Program-made: the position numbers and the translations under genes | Assembly (NCBI GenBank): GCA_964621525.1 | Contig: CAZUMS010000017.1 | Span: forward strand, 19,858 to 83,857 | DNA from: CAZMGV01 sp964621525 [NCBI: uncultured bacterium] | GTDB lineage: Bacteria > JAGRBM01 | DNA: 64,000 bases | Direction of reading: 5' to 3' | Notes under the pieces: generated by a model | Told to the model about the DNA's origin: nothing | Databases searched by the model: none | Seen by the model: the letters and a program-made list of their open reading frames with translations, nothing else | In this document: positions 1 through 7,785 of the stretch, piece by piece | Position numbering within the stretch: position 1 is the first letter of the stretch | Layout: each line of letters starts with the position of its first letter

Positions 1-969
1 TGGCTCTCCGGTTGTTTCGTCGGCAACACGATGGACCTCTCGCTCTTCCCCAAGGACGAGCCGCTCATGGAATCGGTCGTCCACGGGGATTCGTCGGCGA
101 AGACCAAGATTCTCATGGTGGATATCTCCGGGATCCTTGTGGACCAGGAGGCCAAATCCGCTTTCGGCCTGATCGACATCGACAACAGCGTTGCGAAGCT
201 CCGCTCGGTTTTCGAGAAGGCCTCGAAGGACGACCGGGTGAAGGCCGTTCTGCTCCGGGTGAATTCACCGGGCGGCGCCGTGACGGCGGCCGAGCTCATG
301 CACCGCGAGATCGAGAACTTCCGCCGGGAACGGGGCATTCCTGTCTATGTGCTGATGATGGATATGGCTGCGAGCGGGGGGTATTACATCTCCATGGCCG
401 CCGACCGGGTGTATGCGCTTCCCACGACGGCGACCGGCTCCATCGGCGTCATTATCCCGTCGATCAACTTCGCCGGTCTCATGAACCGGTTCGGTGTGAA
501 GGACACGACGGTCAAAAGCGGTCCGCACAAGGACATTCTCTCGCCGCTCCGGGAGCCGACGGAGGACGACCGGAAGATCATCCAGAGCGTCATCGACGAT
601 TATTATGGCCAGTTTGTGGACCGGATCGCCGCGAACCGGAAAGAACTGACACGGGATCAGATCGTGAAAGCCGCCGACGGACGCATCTATACGGCGCGGC
701 AGGCGCTTGAGCTCAAGCTGATCGACGGTATCCGGCACATGGACGAAGTGCTTCGCGAGCTGGAGAAAGCCGCCGGGGGCCGCGAATCCCAGGTGATCGT
801 CTACCGCACGAAACTCAAGGTGAACGACAATATCTATGCCGATGCGGGCTCGGTACCGATGGCTCCGGGCGTGCGAGCCCCGGCTCTTTACCTGTGGGCG
901 GGAGCCCTCCAGCCCGCCGACGCTTACGACCTGATGGGCCGTTCGCTTGCACCGCTCCTTTCGCGCTAG
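1..969 (+). CDS. sppA: Signal peptide peptidase SppA-like S49 protease (5' end outside window)
   Basis: The frame is open from base 1, so the start lies upstream of the window; an internal ATG at 31 is not the likely start. The first visible residues are W-L-S-G-C, which fits a lipobox (LSGC), so the mature protein may be a lipoprotein rather than the usual membrane-anchored SppA. The body is a peptidase S49 domain: NSPGGAV, then AASGGYYIS with the presumed nucleophile Ser, TGSIGVI, and SGPHKDILSPLR with the presumed general-base Lys. This Ser/Lys pair is that of short SppA enzymes, which degrade leftover signal peptides in the membrane. The next gene starts 10 bp after the stop, so co-transcription is likely. 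The family call is firm; the lipoprotein reading is an inference from a truncated N-terminus. Confidence 0.9.
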   Translation, partial: WLSGCFVGNTMDLSLFPKDEPLMESVVHGDSSAKTKILMVDISGILVDQEAKSAFGLIDIDNSVAKLRSVFEKASKDDRVKAVLLRVNSPGGAVTAAELMHREIENFRRERGIPVYVLMMDMAASGGYYISMAADRVYALPTTATGSIGVIIPSINFAGLMNRFGVKDTTVKSGPHKDILSPLREPTEDDRKIIQSVIDDYYGQFVDRIAANRKELTRDQIVKAADGRIYTARQALELKLIDGIRHMDEVLRELEKAAGGRESQVIVYRTKLKVNDNIYADAGSVPMAPGVRAPALYLWAGALQPADAYDLMGRSLAPLLSR

Positions 970-979
970 ACTTCCGCCC

Positions 980-1600
980 ATGAACCTTATCCGGCCCCGG
1001 ACGATGGCGGCCCTGTCCGCCTGTCTCCTGCTCGGCGCCTGCGCCCTGTTTTTCGGGCCGGTCGAATCGACTCTCGCGCCGGATTTCGCCCGGCGCTGCC
1101 CGGTCCGGGTCGCGGTGCTGCCGGTGGCCAACGAGACGCTCTATACGGAAGGCCCGCCCCTGATACGGGCCCAGGTGGAGAAGCTGTTCGAATCGCGGGG
1201 CTACGAACTCGTGCCCGCGTCGAAAGTGGACGAGATCCTCGAAGACAGGCTGGAGATCGTCTATGGCGGCCAGACTGACGCGGTCGAACCGGCGCGGCTC
1301 GCCGAACTGCTCGGAGCCGACGGGCTCGTTTACACTAAACTTATCGAGTGGAGCCGGACGAGGATCGTCGAGCGGGACCAGATGGCGGTGGGTGCCGAGT
1401 TCGAACTCAAGTCCGCGGCATCGAAAGACCTGCTCTGGCGCGCCCGCCACGAGGTCTACCGGCGGGCGGAGCCCCGTTCGGTCTTCGATCCGCCCGAGCG
1501 GCGCGAGGACACGCAGGAGTTTCTTGCGCTCGTGAAGGATCTGGTCCGGGACGTTGGCGCGACGCTCCCCGAGCGGCCGCAGGAACCCGCCGTCCGGTAG
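980..1600 (+). CDS. Putative lipoprotein, GNA1162/DUF799-like
   Basis: 206-residue protein starting at ATG 980, just after the sppA-like stop. The N-terminus is a lipoprotein signal with a hydrophobic run and lipobox LGAC at about residues 17-20. The mature part begins with a CPVRVAVLPVANET strand-turn motif and continues with a helix (LIRAQVEKLFESRGYELVP), resembling the DUF799/GNA1162 lipoproteins that are structurally TolB/CsgG-like. It is probably an envelope protein of unknown role. It sits between the sppA-like gene and a pseudouridine synthase gene on the same strand, 6 bp before the latter. The resemblance is recalled from motif pattern only, so the family name is tentative. Confidence 0.75.
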   Translation: MNLIRPRTMAALSACLLLGACALFFGPVESTLAPDFARRCPVRVAVLPVANETLYTEGPPLIRAQVEKLFESRGYELVPASKVDEILEDRLEIVYGGQTDAVEPARLAELLGADGLVYTKLIEWSRTRIVERDQMAVGAEFELKSAASKDLLWRARHEVYRRAEPRSVFDPPERREDTQEFLALVKDLVRDVGATLPERPQEPAVR

Positions 1601-1606
1601 CTCCCG

Positions 1607-2470
1607 ATGCCGGTTGCCATTCTCGATGAAGGCTCGGGCAGAGCCGACCGGCTGTTTCGAGCGGCCGCTCCCGATTTACCCCGTACCCTGATGAAATCGC
1701 TCTTTGCGGACGGTCTTGTCCGGGCGAACGGCCGGCGCGTAAAGGCGGGCGCCCTGCTGGAGGCGCCGGTCCGGTTCGAGTGGCCGGACGCGGAGGCCGG
1801 AAGCATTCCGGACGCCGGCAGCTGGAGCGGAATCGCGGTGCTGGACGACAGCGGTTCCTGGTTCGCCGTCAATAAGCCCGCAGGGCTCCACACGGCGCGG
1901 CTCAAGGGCCGTGGCGGTGTCTCGCTCGAAGACTGGCTGGAGGAGCACGAGCCGGGGCTAGCGGCGGTCGAGGAGCACGGCCTAGTGAACCGGCTGGACC
2001 GGGAGACTTCGGGTGTCGTGCTGTGCGCACGGGACAGCCGGATGCGCGACCGCCTCCGGGAGGAAATCGCCGGTGCGGAGAAGACCTACTGGGCGGCCGT
2101 GACCGGAGAACCCCCCGATTCGGGAACGGTCGACTTCGAACTTCGCTCGGCGTCCCGGAGTTCCGGAACCGTTTCCCGGTATGGACGCAGGGCCCAGCGC
2201 ACCGGCAGTACCTCTTACCATGTGACCGGCCGGAAACCCGGTTATGCCCTGCTTGAAGTCGATCTCGAAGGACCGGGAGCGAGGCACCAGATCCGGGCGC
2301 ACCTTGGCGGCGAGGGGTTTCCCATCGCCGGGGACCCCCTCTACGGCGGGGCAAAGGCTGGCGGGCCGCCCCGGCTCGCACTTCATGCCTGGAAGCTGAA
2401 GCTGCCCGGCTGGGCGAAGCCCGTCGTTGCACCGGTTCCTGCGGATCTCCTCGCCTGGTGGAACGGATAA
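1607..2470 (+). CDS. RluA-family RNA pseudouridine synthase
   Basis: 287 residues, ATG at 1607. The catalytic motif of the RluA/RluC/RluD family is clear: NRLDRETSGVVLCARD near residues 126-141, whose Asp attacks the target uridine. Downstream motifs fit too: EKTYWAAVTG, the YALLEVDLEGPGARHQIRAHL segment in which R-H-Q-I-R-A-H-L is characteristic, and GDPLYGG. The N-terminal 60 residues contain an S4-like pattern (LMKSLFADGLVRANGRRV), suggesting an RNA-binding lead domain. It isomerises specific uridines in rRNA or tRNA in the cytoplasm; which position cannot be told from sequence. It closely follows the preceding lipoprotein gene and is probably the last gene of that transcript. Confidence 0.92.
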   Translation: MPVAILDEGSGRADRLFRAAAPDLPRTLMKSLFADGLVRANGRRVKAGALLEAPVRFEWPDAEAGSIPDAGSWSGIAVLDDSGSWFAVNKPAGLHTARLKGRGGVSLEDWLEEHEPGLAAVEEHGLVNRLDRETSGVVLCARDSRMRDRLREEIAGAEKTYWAAVTGEPPDSGTVDFELRSASRSSGTVSRYGRRAQRTGSTSYHVTGRKPGYALLEVDLEGPGARHQIRAHLGGEGFPIAGDPLYGGAKAGGPPRLALHAWKLKLPGWAKPVVAPVPADLLAWWNG

Positions 2471-2581
2471 CGGAATTGTCCGCATCCTGTGAAATTTCGT
2501 TTGCGGGTGACAGCCGGGTTTTCCCGCCGGTTGGGACGGTGCTAGGCTTTTCTTCCACTCGGGGAGCGGGAGAACGCGGCC

Positions 2582-3553
2582 ATTTCTATTCTCGATAAAC
2601 GACTGGCGATTGTCACCGGCAAGGGCGGCACCGGAAAGTCCACGGTCTGCGCCGGGCTTGCGCTTGCGGCCGCCAAGCAGGGCAAGCGCGTGCTGCTCGT
2701 CGAGTGCGACTCCCGGTCGGGTTCCAAGGCCCGGATCACGGAGATCTTCGGTACGCCCCCGGTCGAGGAAACCCCGCGTGAGGTCTATCCGAACATCTTC
2801 GCCGCGAACCTCTCGGGCGAGGCTCCGCTCAAATACTACGTGGTGAGCAAGGTCCGGTTCGAGGCAGTCTATAACGTCGCGTTCGCACTCCCGTTCGTGC
2901 GGAACACGATGGATTTCTTCCCGGCCCTCAAAGAGTATTTCATCATGCACCGGATCGCGAAGTTCGTCTCGGAAAAACGGGGCGGACGCTATGCGTGGGA
3001 TATTGTCATCTTTGACGGTCCCACCACCGGGCACTCACTGTTCTACCTCCAGTCCCCCAAAATGATCTTCGACATGCTGAAGGTCGGTGCATTCGCCCGC
3101 GACGCGCGGTTCACTTACGACACGATCGTCGGCAAGGACACGACGACCTTCAACGTCGTGACGCTGGCCGAGGAAATGCCGGTGAACGAGACCGTGCAGC
3201 TTATCCGGAACGCCAAGGTGACTCTCGACGTGCCGCTCGGCATGGTCTTCATCAACATGATCAACCGGTCGCCGCTCGCGAACGGACTCGGTGAAAAGCT
3301 CAAGGAAGCCGCGGACGATGCCCGGTTCCGGCAGGCAGCCGGTTCGTTCCTGGGGTCGGTTCCGGCGGCGGAGTTCGCCCTCGAGGCGGCGGCTTTCCAG
3401 CGCGAGCGTGCCCGGCTGAACCAGCACTATGTGGACAAGCTGCTCAAGGAAGAGATGCGGTACCTGCAGCTCCCGTTCATCTACTCCCGGAACTTCGACG
3501 TCAACACGATTATCGGTATTTCCGAGGTGATCCGTAAGGGGCTCGCGTCATGA
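2582..3553 (+). CDS. ArsA/Get3-like ATPase, first of a pair (probable ATT start)
   Basis: About 323 residues. The deviant Walker A TGKGGTGKST, with signature Lys, lies at about residues 12-21 when translation is counted from ATT at 2582. The frame opens after a TAG at 2543 and has no ATG, GTG or TTG before the P-loop; the first such codon is GTG 2690, which would remove the nucleotide site. A purine-rich SD-like run (GGGGAGCGGGAG, 2561-2572) sits 9 bp before ATT 2582, and the resulting N-terminus M-S-I-L-D-K-R-L-A-I-V-T-G-K looks normal for the family. CTG 2603 is an alternative. The gene overlaps the next ATPase by four bases (ATGA). The pair resembles the mycobacterial Rv3679/Rv3680 Get3-like ATPases (recalled, not searched). 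A heterodimeric cytosolic ATPase is likely. Confidence 0.85.
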   Translation: MSILDKRLAIVTGKGGTGKSTVCAGLALAAAKQGKRVLLVECDSRSGSKARITEIFGTPPVEETPREVYPNIFAANLSGEAPLKYYVVSKVRFEAVYNVAFALPFVRNTMDFFPALKEYFIMHRIAKFVSEKRGGRYAWDIVIFDGPTTGHSLFYLQSPKMIFDMLKVGAFARDARFTYDTIVGKDTTTFNVVTLAEEMPVNETVQLIRNAKVTLDVPLGMVFINMINRSPLANGLGEKLKEAADDARFRQAAGSFLGSVPAAEFALEAAAFQRERARLNQHYVDKLLKEEMRYLQLPFIYSRNFDVNTIIGISEVIRKGLAS

Positions 3554-4740
3554 GATCGCTGGAAGCCCTCGTTCGCCGCAAGGAAGTGATCATCTGTGTC
3601 GGTTCGGGCGGCGTGGGCAAGACCACGACGTCCGCCGTCATCGCCCTTCATGCCGCCATCGCGGGCAAGAAGGCGGTTGTCTGCACCATCGACCCGGCCC
3701 ACCGGCTCGCCGATTCGCTGGGCCTCAAGGAACTGGTGAACGAGCCGCGTCCGGTGCCGAAAGAAAAGCTGGAGACCCTCGGCTTCGACGTGAAGGGCGA
3801 GCTCTACGCCATGATGCTGGACGGCGGAAAGACGCTGGAGAAGATCATCCGCCGCTACACGGCTTCGGAGCGCGAGGCCGACCGCGTGTTCAACTCGGTT
3901 ATCTATCGCGAAGGCGCAAGCTCCCTGATCGGCTCGCCGGAATACATGGCGGTCGAGGTGCTTTACGAGCTGACCGAGTCGGGGGATTACGATCTCGTTG
4001 TGCTCGATACCCCGCCCGCCAAACACGCGCTCGATTTCCTGACCGCCCCGGACCGGATGGTGAATTTCCTCACCGACAACAAGCTGCTGAACCTGCTGAT
4101 TCGTCCGACGGTGAAGGCGGGCTCGCTCTCGAGCTCGTTCATGAACTGGGCTACGGACCGGTTCATGGTGATCCTGAACAGTGCGCTCTCGTCGGAATTC
4201 CTTTCGGCGGGATCGGAGTTCTTCACGGCGCTGAACGGCCTCTACGACGGCTTCAAGACCCGGGCCCAGCGAGTCCAGAAACTGTTCCGGGACGAGAAAC
4301 TGGGCTTCGTACTCGTGACCTCGCCGAACAAGCTGACGCTGGACGAAGCCGCCTACTTCCACTCAAAGCTGGTGGAGTTCCGGATGCCGTTCTCGGGCGT
4401 AGTCGTGAACAAGGTCCACCGGAACTACCTGAAGGCCCTCGGCGCCGCCGAAGGTCCGCTCGGCGATCTCGCCCATGGCCGGAAGAAGGCCGACGAAGTC
4501 GCCCTGCATTTTGCGGCCGATCTCAAGTCCCTGGGCTACGAGGATCTGGCGCCGGTTCTCCTGGAGAATTTCGCCAACTACCAGATGCTCGCCGAGATCG
4601 ACGAGAAAAACCTCGAGCGGCTCGCCTACATGGTTCGCGGCGAGGAGTTCATCGAGCACGTTCCCTACTTCGAGTCCGACATTCACGACCTCGCGGGCCT
4701 CCGCCGCATCAACGACTACCTGTTCGCGCCGCGGGCGTGA
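3550..4740 (+). CDS. ArsA/Get3-like ATPase, second of a pair
   Basis: 396 residues, ATG overlapping the upstream stop (ATGA), so the two ATPases are translationally coupled. The P-loop is VGSGGVGKTT at about residues 17-26; the signature Lys of the ArsA/Get3 deviant Walker A is replaced by Ser, whereas the first partner keeps it. CTIDPAHRLADSLGL (switch-I-like, DPAH) and VVLDTPPAKHALDFL (switch II, DTPP) are typical of the family. The C-terminal third is helical and rich in charged residues. The arrangement suggests an asymmetric heterodimer in which each subunit completes the other's site. ArsA members pump arsenite with ArsB and Get3 members target tail-anchored proteins; neither arsB nor ars genes are present here, so the client is unknown. 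Confidence 0.9.
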   Translation: MRSLEALVRRKEVIICVGSGGVGKTTTSAVIALHAAIAGKKAVVCTIDPAHRLADSLGLKELVNEPRPVPKEKLETLGFDVKGELYAMMLDGGKTLEKIIRRYTASEREADRVFNSVIYREGASSLIGSPEYMAVEVLYELTESGDYDLVVLDTPPAKHALDFLTAPDRMVNFLTDNKLLNLLIRPTVKAGSLSSSFMNWATDRFMVILNSALSSEFLSAGSEFFTALNGLYDGFKTRAQRVQKLFRDEKLGFVLVTSPNKLTLDEAAYFHSKLVEFRMPFSGVVVNKVHRNYLKALGAAEGPLGDLAHGRKKADEVALHFAADLKSLGYEDLAPVLLENFANYQMLAEIDEKNLERLAYMVRGEEFIEHVPYFESDIHDLAGLRRINDYLFAPRA

Positions 4741-4843
4741 TCCTGCAGGCGAGGCGATGCCGCCTTTCGGTGGCGGGGCACAGCCCTTTCCGCGGCCTCT
4801 CAAACCGCTTAATGCTTCTTCCGGTTACGGAGGTTCCTTAGTC

Positions 4844-6115
4844 ATGGCTGATGGCCGTCTGTCCGTGGGAGAAGCGCAGCAGCGGATCGTATCGCAGATC
4901 CGGCCGCTTTCGGGCGAAAGCGTGGCGGCGCAGGAGGCGGTTGGGCGTATTCTGAGAGAGCCCGTCGTCTCTACCCGGACGATTCCCGGCCGGGACAATT
5001 CGGCCATGGATGGTTACGCCGTACGGTCGGCAGACCTCGCGGGCGCCTCCGAGGCGAACCCCGTCAGGCTTCGCCAGACGGCGGAGATCCCCGCCGGGGT
5101 GCTGCCCAAAGCCGCCGTGGGTCCCGGCGAAACCCACCGCATCTTCACGGGCGGCATCTTCCCGGATGGCGCGGACGCCGTGGTGATCCAGGAAAACGTC
5201 AAGGCCGAAGGGGGCGTGCCCCATTTCCTCGTGTCGCCCAAGGCCGGCGAGAACGTACGCCGGGCGGGCGAGGACGTGAAACCGGGCGACGTCGTACTGC
5301 CTGCGGGTCAGCGGATAGGCACCGGGTCGGTTGCCCTGCTGGCGCTCCTCGGCCGGTCGGTAGTGAACGTCTACCGTCGCCCTCGTGTGGCCATACTCTC
5401 AACCGGCGACGAACTGGTGGAGCCCGACACGGACCCCGAGGGCTGGAAGACGGTGAACTCGAACGCCTGGGCGATCCGGTCGGCGCTCCTGGAAGACGGC
5501 TGCGAGCCGCTCTATATCGGGCTTCTGCCCGACCGGCTGGAGACGATCCGCGACCGGGTGCTGGAGATCCGCTCCTCGGTGGACGCGGTCGTTTCGACGG
5601 CCGGGGTGTCTGTGGGCGATTACGATTTCGTGCACGATGCACTCACGCAGGCGGGTCTCGAACTCGATTTCTGGAAAGTGAAGCAGCGGCCGGGAGCGCC
5701 CATGACGTTCGGCTGGATCAAAGGGGCCGGGGAACCGAAGCCGTTCTTCGGTTGCCCCGGCAATCCGGTATCGAGCCTCGTCTGTTACGAGCTTTACGCC
5801 CGCCCGGCGCTTCGCCGGCTCCAGGGAGAGGACGCCGTGTTCCCGCCCCTTGTGAAAGCCCGGCTCGAGGGGCAGCTGAAAACAAAGCCCGGCATCACCT
5901 ATTTCCTCCGGGCTGTGATCCGGCAGGGGCCGGAGGGCCTCACGGTTTCGTCGGCTGGCATCCAGTCCTCGGCAGTCGTCTCGGCGCTCGCCCGGTCGAA
6001 TGCGTTCATGGTGATCCCGGAAAACCGGGAAACGCCCAAAACCGGTGAGATTGTCGAGGTTTACGTTACGGATCCGGGGGCACTCCGGCTGACGGAAACC
6101 CCGATCCGGCCCTGA
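4844..6115 (+). CDS. moeA: Molybdopterin molybdenumtransferase MoeA
   Basis: 423 residues from ATG 4844, preceded by an SD GGAGG at about 4829-4833; earlier in-frame sequence belongs to the overlapping upstream gene and intergenic space. Diagnostic MoeA motifs: RDNSAMDGYAVR near residue 50, TGGIFPDGADAVVIQE, VAILSTGDELVEP, VNSNAWAI, STAGVSVGDYDFV and PGNPVSSLV. Length matches the family (about 400). MoeA inserts molybdate into adenylylated molybdopterin, the last step of molybdenum cofactor synthesis in the cytoplasm. A mogA gene, for the preceding adenylylation step, lies about 55 kb away at 60543-61091. The spacing of about 100 bp after the ATPase pair leaves a shared transcript uncertain. 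Confidence 0.96.
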   Translation: MADGRLSVGEAQQRIVSQIRPLSGESVAAQEAVGRILREPVVSTRTIPGRDNSAMDGYAVRSADLAGASEANPVRLRQTAEIPAGVLPKAAVGPGETHRIFTGGIFPDGADAVVIQENVKAEGGVPHFLVSPKAGENVRRAGEDVKPGDVVLPAGQRIGTGSVALLALLGRSVVNVYRRPRVAILSTGDELVEPDTDPEGWKTVNSNAWAIRSALLEDGCEPLYIGLLPDRLETIRDRVLEIRSSVDAVVSTAGVSVGDYDFVHDALTQAGLELDFWKVKQRPGAPMTFGWIKGAGEPKPFFGCPGNPVSSLVCYELYARPALRRLQGEDAVFPPLVKARLEGQLKTKPGITYFLRAVIRQGPEGLTVSSAGIQSSAVVSALARSNAFMVIPENRETPKTGEIVEVYVTDPGALRLTETPIRP

Positions 6116-6240
6116 CAATTTTCAGCTATGAAGCCTCTTGCCCCCTGCCCGTTCCCGGTGTAGCTAAAGGGGCAACCTGCCCGGGAAACCAAAGGGTTCC
6201 GGCGGGTTATCCGTTGTTATTCAAGGGGAAGAACAAGACC

Positions 6241-6906
6241 ATGTCTGCATCGAATGTGGTGAAGGTGCCCGGCGAACAGTTCGAACGGTTCCTTCCGGTC
6301 AGAAACCTCAAGCTCGGCATGTGGCTGTATCTGGGTTCGGACGCCATGTGGTTCGGCGGCCTGATCGGCGCCTATTTCCTGATCCGGTATACGCATGTGG
6401 CGCTGCCGCTGGAGCTCGGTCATGAGTTCTTCAGTGAAGTCGCCAACTGGTCGAACCTGTCCTTCAACTGGCCGGTTCCCCATTACGTTCTCGGCATCAC
6501 GCTGACGTCGATCATGACGTTTATTCTGATCTGCTCCAGCGTCTCGATGGTCATGTCCATCGCGGCCATCCAGAAGGGCGATCAGAAGGGCCTCGTCAGG
6601 TGGCTCTGGGTGACGGTGGCAGGCGGCCTGTTCTTCCTCGGCTGCCAGGTCTACGAATACACGCACCTCATTCACGAGGGGATCACCCTCTCGGCCCACG
6701 GTTTCGGCGCGACGTTCTACGCACTCACCGGATTCCACGGCATGCACGTGTTCTCCGGCGTCGTGTATCTCATCGTCATCACGCTCCGGGCCATGAACGG
6801 AGATTTTACCGAGGACAATTATCAGGCAGTGGAAGTGGCCGGCCTGTTCTGGCACTTTGTCGATCTCGTCTGGATCCTCGTGTTCACGTTCGTCTATCTG
6901 ATCTGA
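6241..6906 (+). CDS. Cytochrome c oxidase subunit III family protein
   Basis: 221 residues from ATG 6241 with an upstream AAGGGG SD-like run; an in-frame TTG 27 bp earlier is less likely. Five strongly hydrophobic segments are visible, starting with LGMWLYLGSDAMWFGGLIGAYF. Typical COX3 signatures follow: the FLGCQVYEY segment, TGFHGMHVFSGVVYL (G-x-H-x-x-H-V) and VEVAGLFWHFVDLVWIL (YWHFVD-like). Subunit III supports proton uptake and stability of haem-copper oxidases in the inner membrane. It is followed 32 bp later by a subunit IV gene. Subunits I and II are not in this window, so it is either a split cox locus or the partner of an oxidase encoded elsewhere. Confidence 0.92.
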   Translation: MSASNVVKVPGEQFERFLPVRNLKLGMWLYLGSDAMWFGGLIGAYFLIRYTHVALPLELGHEFFSEVANWSNLSFNWPVPHYVLGITLTSIMTFILICSSVSMVMSIAAIQKGDQKGLVRWLWVTVAGGLFFLGCQVYEYTHLIHEGITLSAHGFGATFYALTGFHGMHVFSGVVYLIVITLRAMNGDFTEDNYQAVEVAGLFWHFVDLVWILVFTFVYLI

Positions 6907-6938
6907 TCCAAAGCCTTCTGTTGCAAGGAGAGAGTTCC

Positions 6939-7427
6939 GTGTCTGAAGCTCACGACCACGCTCACGAAAGCCACGACCACACCCAGACCTACATGGCCAT
7001 CTGGGGGGTCCTGTTCGTCCTCACCATCGCGGAAGTCGCGGCGGCCGTCTACATGCACGGTGTGCCAATGATTCTCTCGCTGGTGAGCATGGCCTCGCTG
7101 AAGGCCGTGCTGGTGGCACGCTACTACATGCATCTGTCGTTCGAGCCGTCCAAGCTGTCGGTCATCGCGGCAGCACCGGTGCTGTTCCTGGCGATTTTCG
7201 CTGTATTCGTGACTATCGAATCGCGGGATATGCCCGTCGTCAGCATCCACACGGAAGCCGGTAACGCCGAAGTCGCCCGGCTGCTGGAAGAGAAGAAGTC
7301 CGGCGGAGCGGCCGCTCCGGCGGCCGAAGCCCCTGCCGCTGCTGAAAGCGCTCCGGCTGCCGAACAGGCCCCGGCCGCTTCGGAGCCTGCCGCGGCTCCC
7401 GCCGAGGCTGCCCCCGAAGGGCACTGA
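6939..7427 (+). CDS. Cytochrome c oxidase subunit IV, prokaryotic type, with His-rich N-terminus and Ala/Pro tail
   Basis: 162 residues starting at GTG 6939, with SD AAGGAG at 6925-6930. The N-terminus is His-rich (H-D-H-A-H-E-S-H-D-H), followed by three hydrophobic segments (YMAIWGVLFVLTIAEVAAAV, MILSLVSMASLKAVLVA, VIAAAPVLFLAIFAVFVT) and the KAVLVARYYMHL stretch typical of the prokaryotic COX4 family. The last 50 residues are a low-complexity Ala/Pro/Glu tail that is not part of the core domain. The His cluster could bind metal such as copper, which is an inference. It lies directly downstream of the subunit III gene and ahead of a strong hairpin, so the two form a short operon. Confidence 0.87.
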   Translation: MSEAHDHAHESHDHTQTYMAIWGVLFVLTIAEVAAAVYMHGVPMILSLVSMASLKAVLVARYYMHLSFEPSKLSVIAAAPVLFLAIFAVFVTIESRDMPVVSIHTEAGNAEVARLLEEKKSGGAAAPAAEAPAAAESAPAAEQAPAASEPAAAPAEAAPEGH

Positions 7428-7450
7428 CCCTCCCGGTCTTTGAGAATGGC

Positions 7451-7476
7451 AAACGCCCGGGTTTTCCCGGGCGTTT
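7451..7476. terminator. Intrinsic terminator-like hairpin after cox subunit IV
   Basis: Perfect 11-bp inverted repeat AAACGCCCGGG / CCCGGGCGTTT (7451-7461 and 7466-7476) around a TTTT loop, 24 bp after the subunit IV stop. The A-rich start and T-rich end let it work in either direction. It marks the end of the cox transcript. Confidence 0.85.
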
Positions 7477-7785
7477 GTGCTTCGGCGCGGATTAGACGCG
7501 GTGCGTTAGCCATTTTCCTGCTTCCAGTCGCACTGAATGAACGCGAAATGGCTTTTAGACCTCTGTAACCCTGCGCATTTACAAGTTTTTCGTTGCCGGT
7601 CTGCTTTTCGGGCTCCTAAAGTTTACGGGTATTCATTCAGGTGTCTGACTTTTACCGCTGGGCGGCTTAGTCTGTCTTTCATCGGACAGAAAAGAGTGCG
7701 GTCGCCGCAGAATTCCGCAGGAGCGTTGATCGCTTCCTGCGGGTGAGCTGCGGAGCGGGTGGGGTTTTTAAGGCCAGTGCAGGAC
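7477..7785 (+). promoter_or_regulatory. Intergenic region with 5'-UTR hairpin before the OmpA-like gene
   Basis: About 300 bp without a convincing gene, visibly more AT-rich in its first half than the surroundings, so it probably holds the promoter of the outer-membrane protein gene; I could not fix -35/-10 boxes with confidence. At 7715-7742 there is a hairpin with arms CCGCAGGAGCG and CGCTTCCTGCGG (one bulged base) around a TTGAT loop, 43 bp upstream of the ATG. It may be a structured leader or a site for a regulator. Confidence 0.4.

Noticed and set aside
2690-3553. GTG 2690 as the start of the first ArsA-like ATPase
   Set aside because: It would remove the P-loop (TGKGGTGKST) that is fully present in the same frame upstream.
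6214-6240. TTG 6214 as the start of the oxidase subunit III gene
   Set aside because: ATG 6241 has an SD-like AAGGGG upstream and matches the usual N-terminus better.
6116-6240. Possible tRNA or small RNA between moeA and the oxidase genes
   Set aside because: No cloverleaf or conserved tRNA T-loop could be drawn.
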